64,000 nucleotides of DNA from Streptomyces cynarae (GTDB lineage: Bacteria > Actinomycetota > Actinomycetes > Streptomycetales > Streptomycetaceae). Location: assembly GCF_025642135.1 (NCBI RefSeq), contig NZ_CP106793.1, positions 7,408,001 to 7,472,000 on the forward strand. The letters are read 5' to 3'. A program made the position numbers and the translations under genes. This document shows, one piece after another, positions 63,500-64,000 of this stretch (positions within the stretch are counted from its first letter, which is position 1; each line of letters starts with the position of its first letter). The notes beneath the pieces are model-generated. The model was not told where the DNA came from. It ran no database searches and saw only the letters and a list, made by a program, of their open reading frames with translations.

Positions 63500-64000
63500 G
63501 TGCCCAGCATCGATCTCACCGGCAAGGTGGCCGTCGTCACCGGAAGCGGCCGTGGCCTCGGCCTGGCCTACGCCCACGCCCTGGCCGCCCACGGCGCCGC
63601 CGTGGTCGTGAACGACGTCGACGAGGCCGTGGCCGAGCAGGCCGTGAAGTCCATCACCGAGGCGGGCGGCAAGGCCGTGGCCGAGGTCGTCGCGGTCGGC
63701 ACCAGCGAAGCCGCCGACCGGCTGGTGGCCCGTGCCGTGGAGGAGTTCGGCCGACTGGACGTCCTGGTCACCAACGCCGGCATCCTGCGCGACAAGGTGC
63801 TGTGGAAGATGACCGACGACGACTTCGACGCGGTGCTCACCACCCATCTGCGCGGCACCTTCACCTGCGCCCGCGCCGCCGCCGTCCGCATGCGCGAACA
63901 GGGCGAGGGCGGCACCCTGATCCTGGTCGGCTCCCCGGCCGGCCAGCGCGGCAACTTCGGCCAGACCAACTACGCCGCCGCGAAGGCCGGCATCGCCGCC
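63500..64000 (+). CDS. Short-chain dehydrogenase/reductase, 3' truncated by the window
   Basis: GTG 63500 with GAAGGGA upstream; the frame is open to the window end (167 codons seen). SDR marks: KVAVVTGSGRGLGLAYAHALA (Gly-rich nucleotide motif), LVTNAG and the catalytic NYAAAKAG (Tyr-x3-Lys). ILVGSPAG carries the Ser position. It resembles beta-ketoacyl reductase/hydroxyacyl-CoA dehydrogenase-type SDRs of about 250-300 aa. Probably regulated by the divergent MarR or by IclR. Confidence 0.88.
   Translation, partial: MPSIDLTGKVAVVTGSGRGLGLAYAHALAAHGAAVVVNDVDEAVAEQAVKSITEAGGKAVAEVVAVGTSEAADRLVARAVEEFGRLDVLVTNAGILRDKVLWKMTDDDFDAVLTTHLRGTFTCARAAAVRMREQGEGGTLILVGSPAGQRGNFGQTNYAAAKAGIAA

Overview
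The window reads as a chromosomal segment of a Streptomyces (high-GC actinobacterium). GC content is very high, third codon positions are almost always G or C, GTG starts and 4-base stop/start overlaps are common, and the regulator types (LacI, TetR, IclR, SpoIIE-type phosphatases, XRE-DUF2690) and secreted hydrolases are typical of the genus. The block tkt-tal-zwf-opcA-pgi-gnd, with a GTP cyclohydrolase II/PTPS-homologue cluster nearby, matches my memory of the S. coelicolor SCO6650-SCO6663 neighbourhood. That is recalled synteny, not a search result. No rRNA, tRNA, CRISPR array or complete insertion sequence was seen.

Layout. 1-3.9 kb: the 3' part of an Hsp70 fused to a NYN-type RNase domain, an EVE-like protein, a secreted phospholipase-D-fold protein and a decayed ADP-ribosylglycohydrolase remnant. 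3.9-14 kb: a LacI regulator with three operator-like palindromes faces a leftward set: TIM-barrel isomerase, Gfo/Idh/MocA dehydrogenase, a multidomain SpoIIE phosphatase and an RbsA/RbsC/RbsB-like sugar ABC transporter. 14-18 kb: serine hydrolase, a non-coding repeat-rich stretch, an SH3 secreted protein and a frameshifted XRE-DUF2690 gene. 17.7-25.5 kb: two membrane-protein genes sharing an inverted repeat upstream, a YcgR/YcgQ-like permease pair (the first frameshifted), TetR/MFS efflux and a stand-alone LigD phosphoesterase. 25.6-33.4 kb: RpiB, CDP-alcohol transferase and the most interesting metabolic cluster: a dehydrogenase, PTPS homologue, glycosyltransferase, methyltransferase and flippase-like membrane protein, then a creatininase-family hydrolase and a GTP cyclohydrolase II.

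33.6-45.7 kb: saccharopine dehydrogenase, serine hydrolase, PPOX protein, TetR/3-hydroxyisobutyrate-dehydrogenase pair, membrane SpoIIE phosphatase, a shortened glycosyltransferase, and a shikimate/quinate utilisation set (MHS transporter, TetR, shikimate dehydrogenase, dehydroshikimate dehydratase fusion). 45.7-54.6 kb: a tightly coupled pentose-phosphate operon. 54.8-57.2 kb: AraC regulator and secreted GH16 glucanase with a LacI-type operator. 57.5-62 kb: a two-gene conflict-type system (Trypco1-like small protein plus a trypsin-STAND NTPase-beta-propeller protein carrying a TTA codon). 62-64 kb: IclR, MarR and the start of an SDR gene.

The two places most worth follow-up are the GTP-derived metabolite cluster (GTP cyclohydrolase II has Met where the canonical enzyme has Tyr, next to a creatininase-family candidate FAPy deformylase) and the trypsin/STAND system. 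Three genes carry an apparent single-base deletion (7.8, 17.1 and 20.99 kb). Two of these lie at or near five-base homopolymers, so sequence error must be excluded before calling them pseudogenes.
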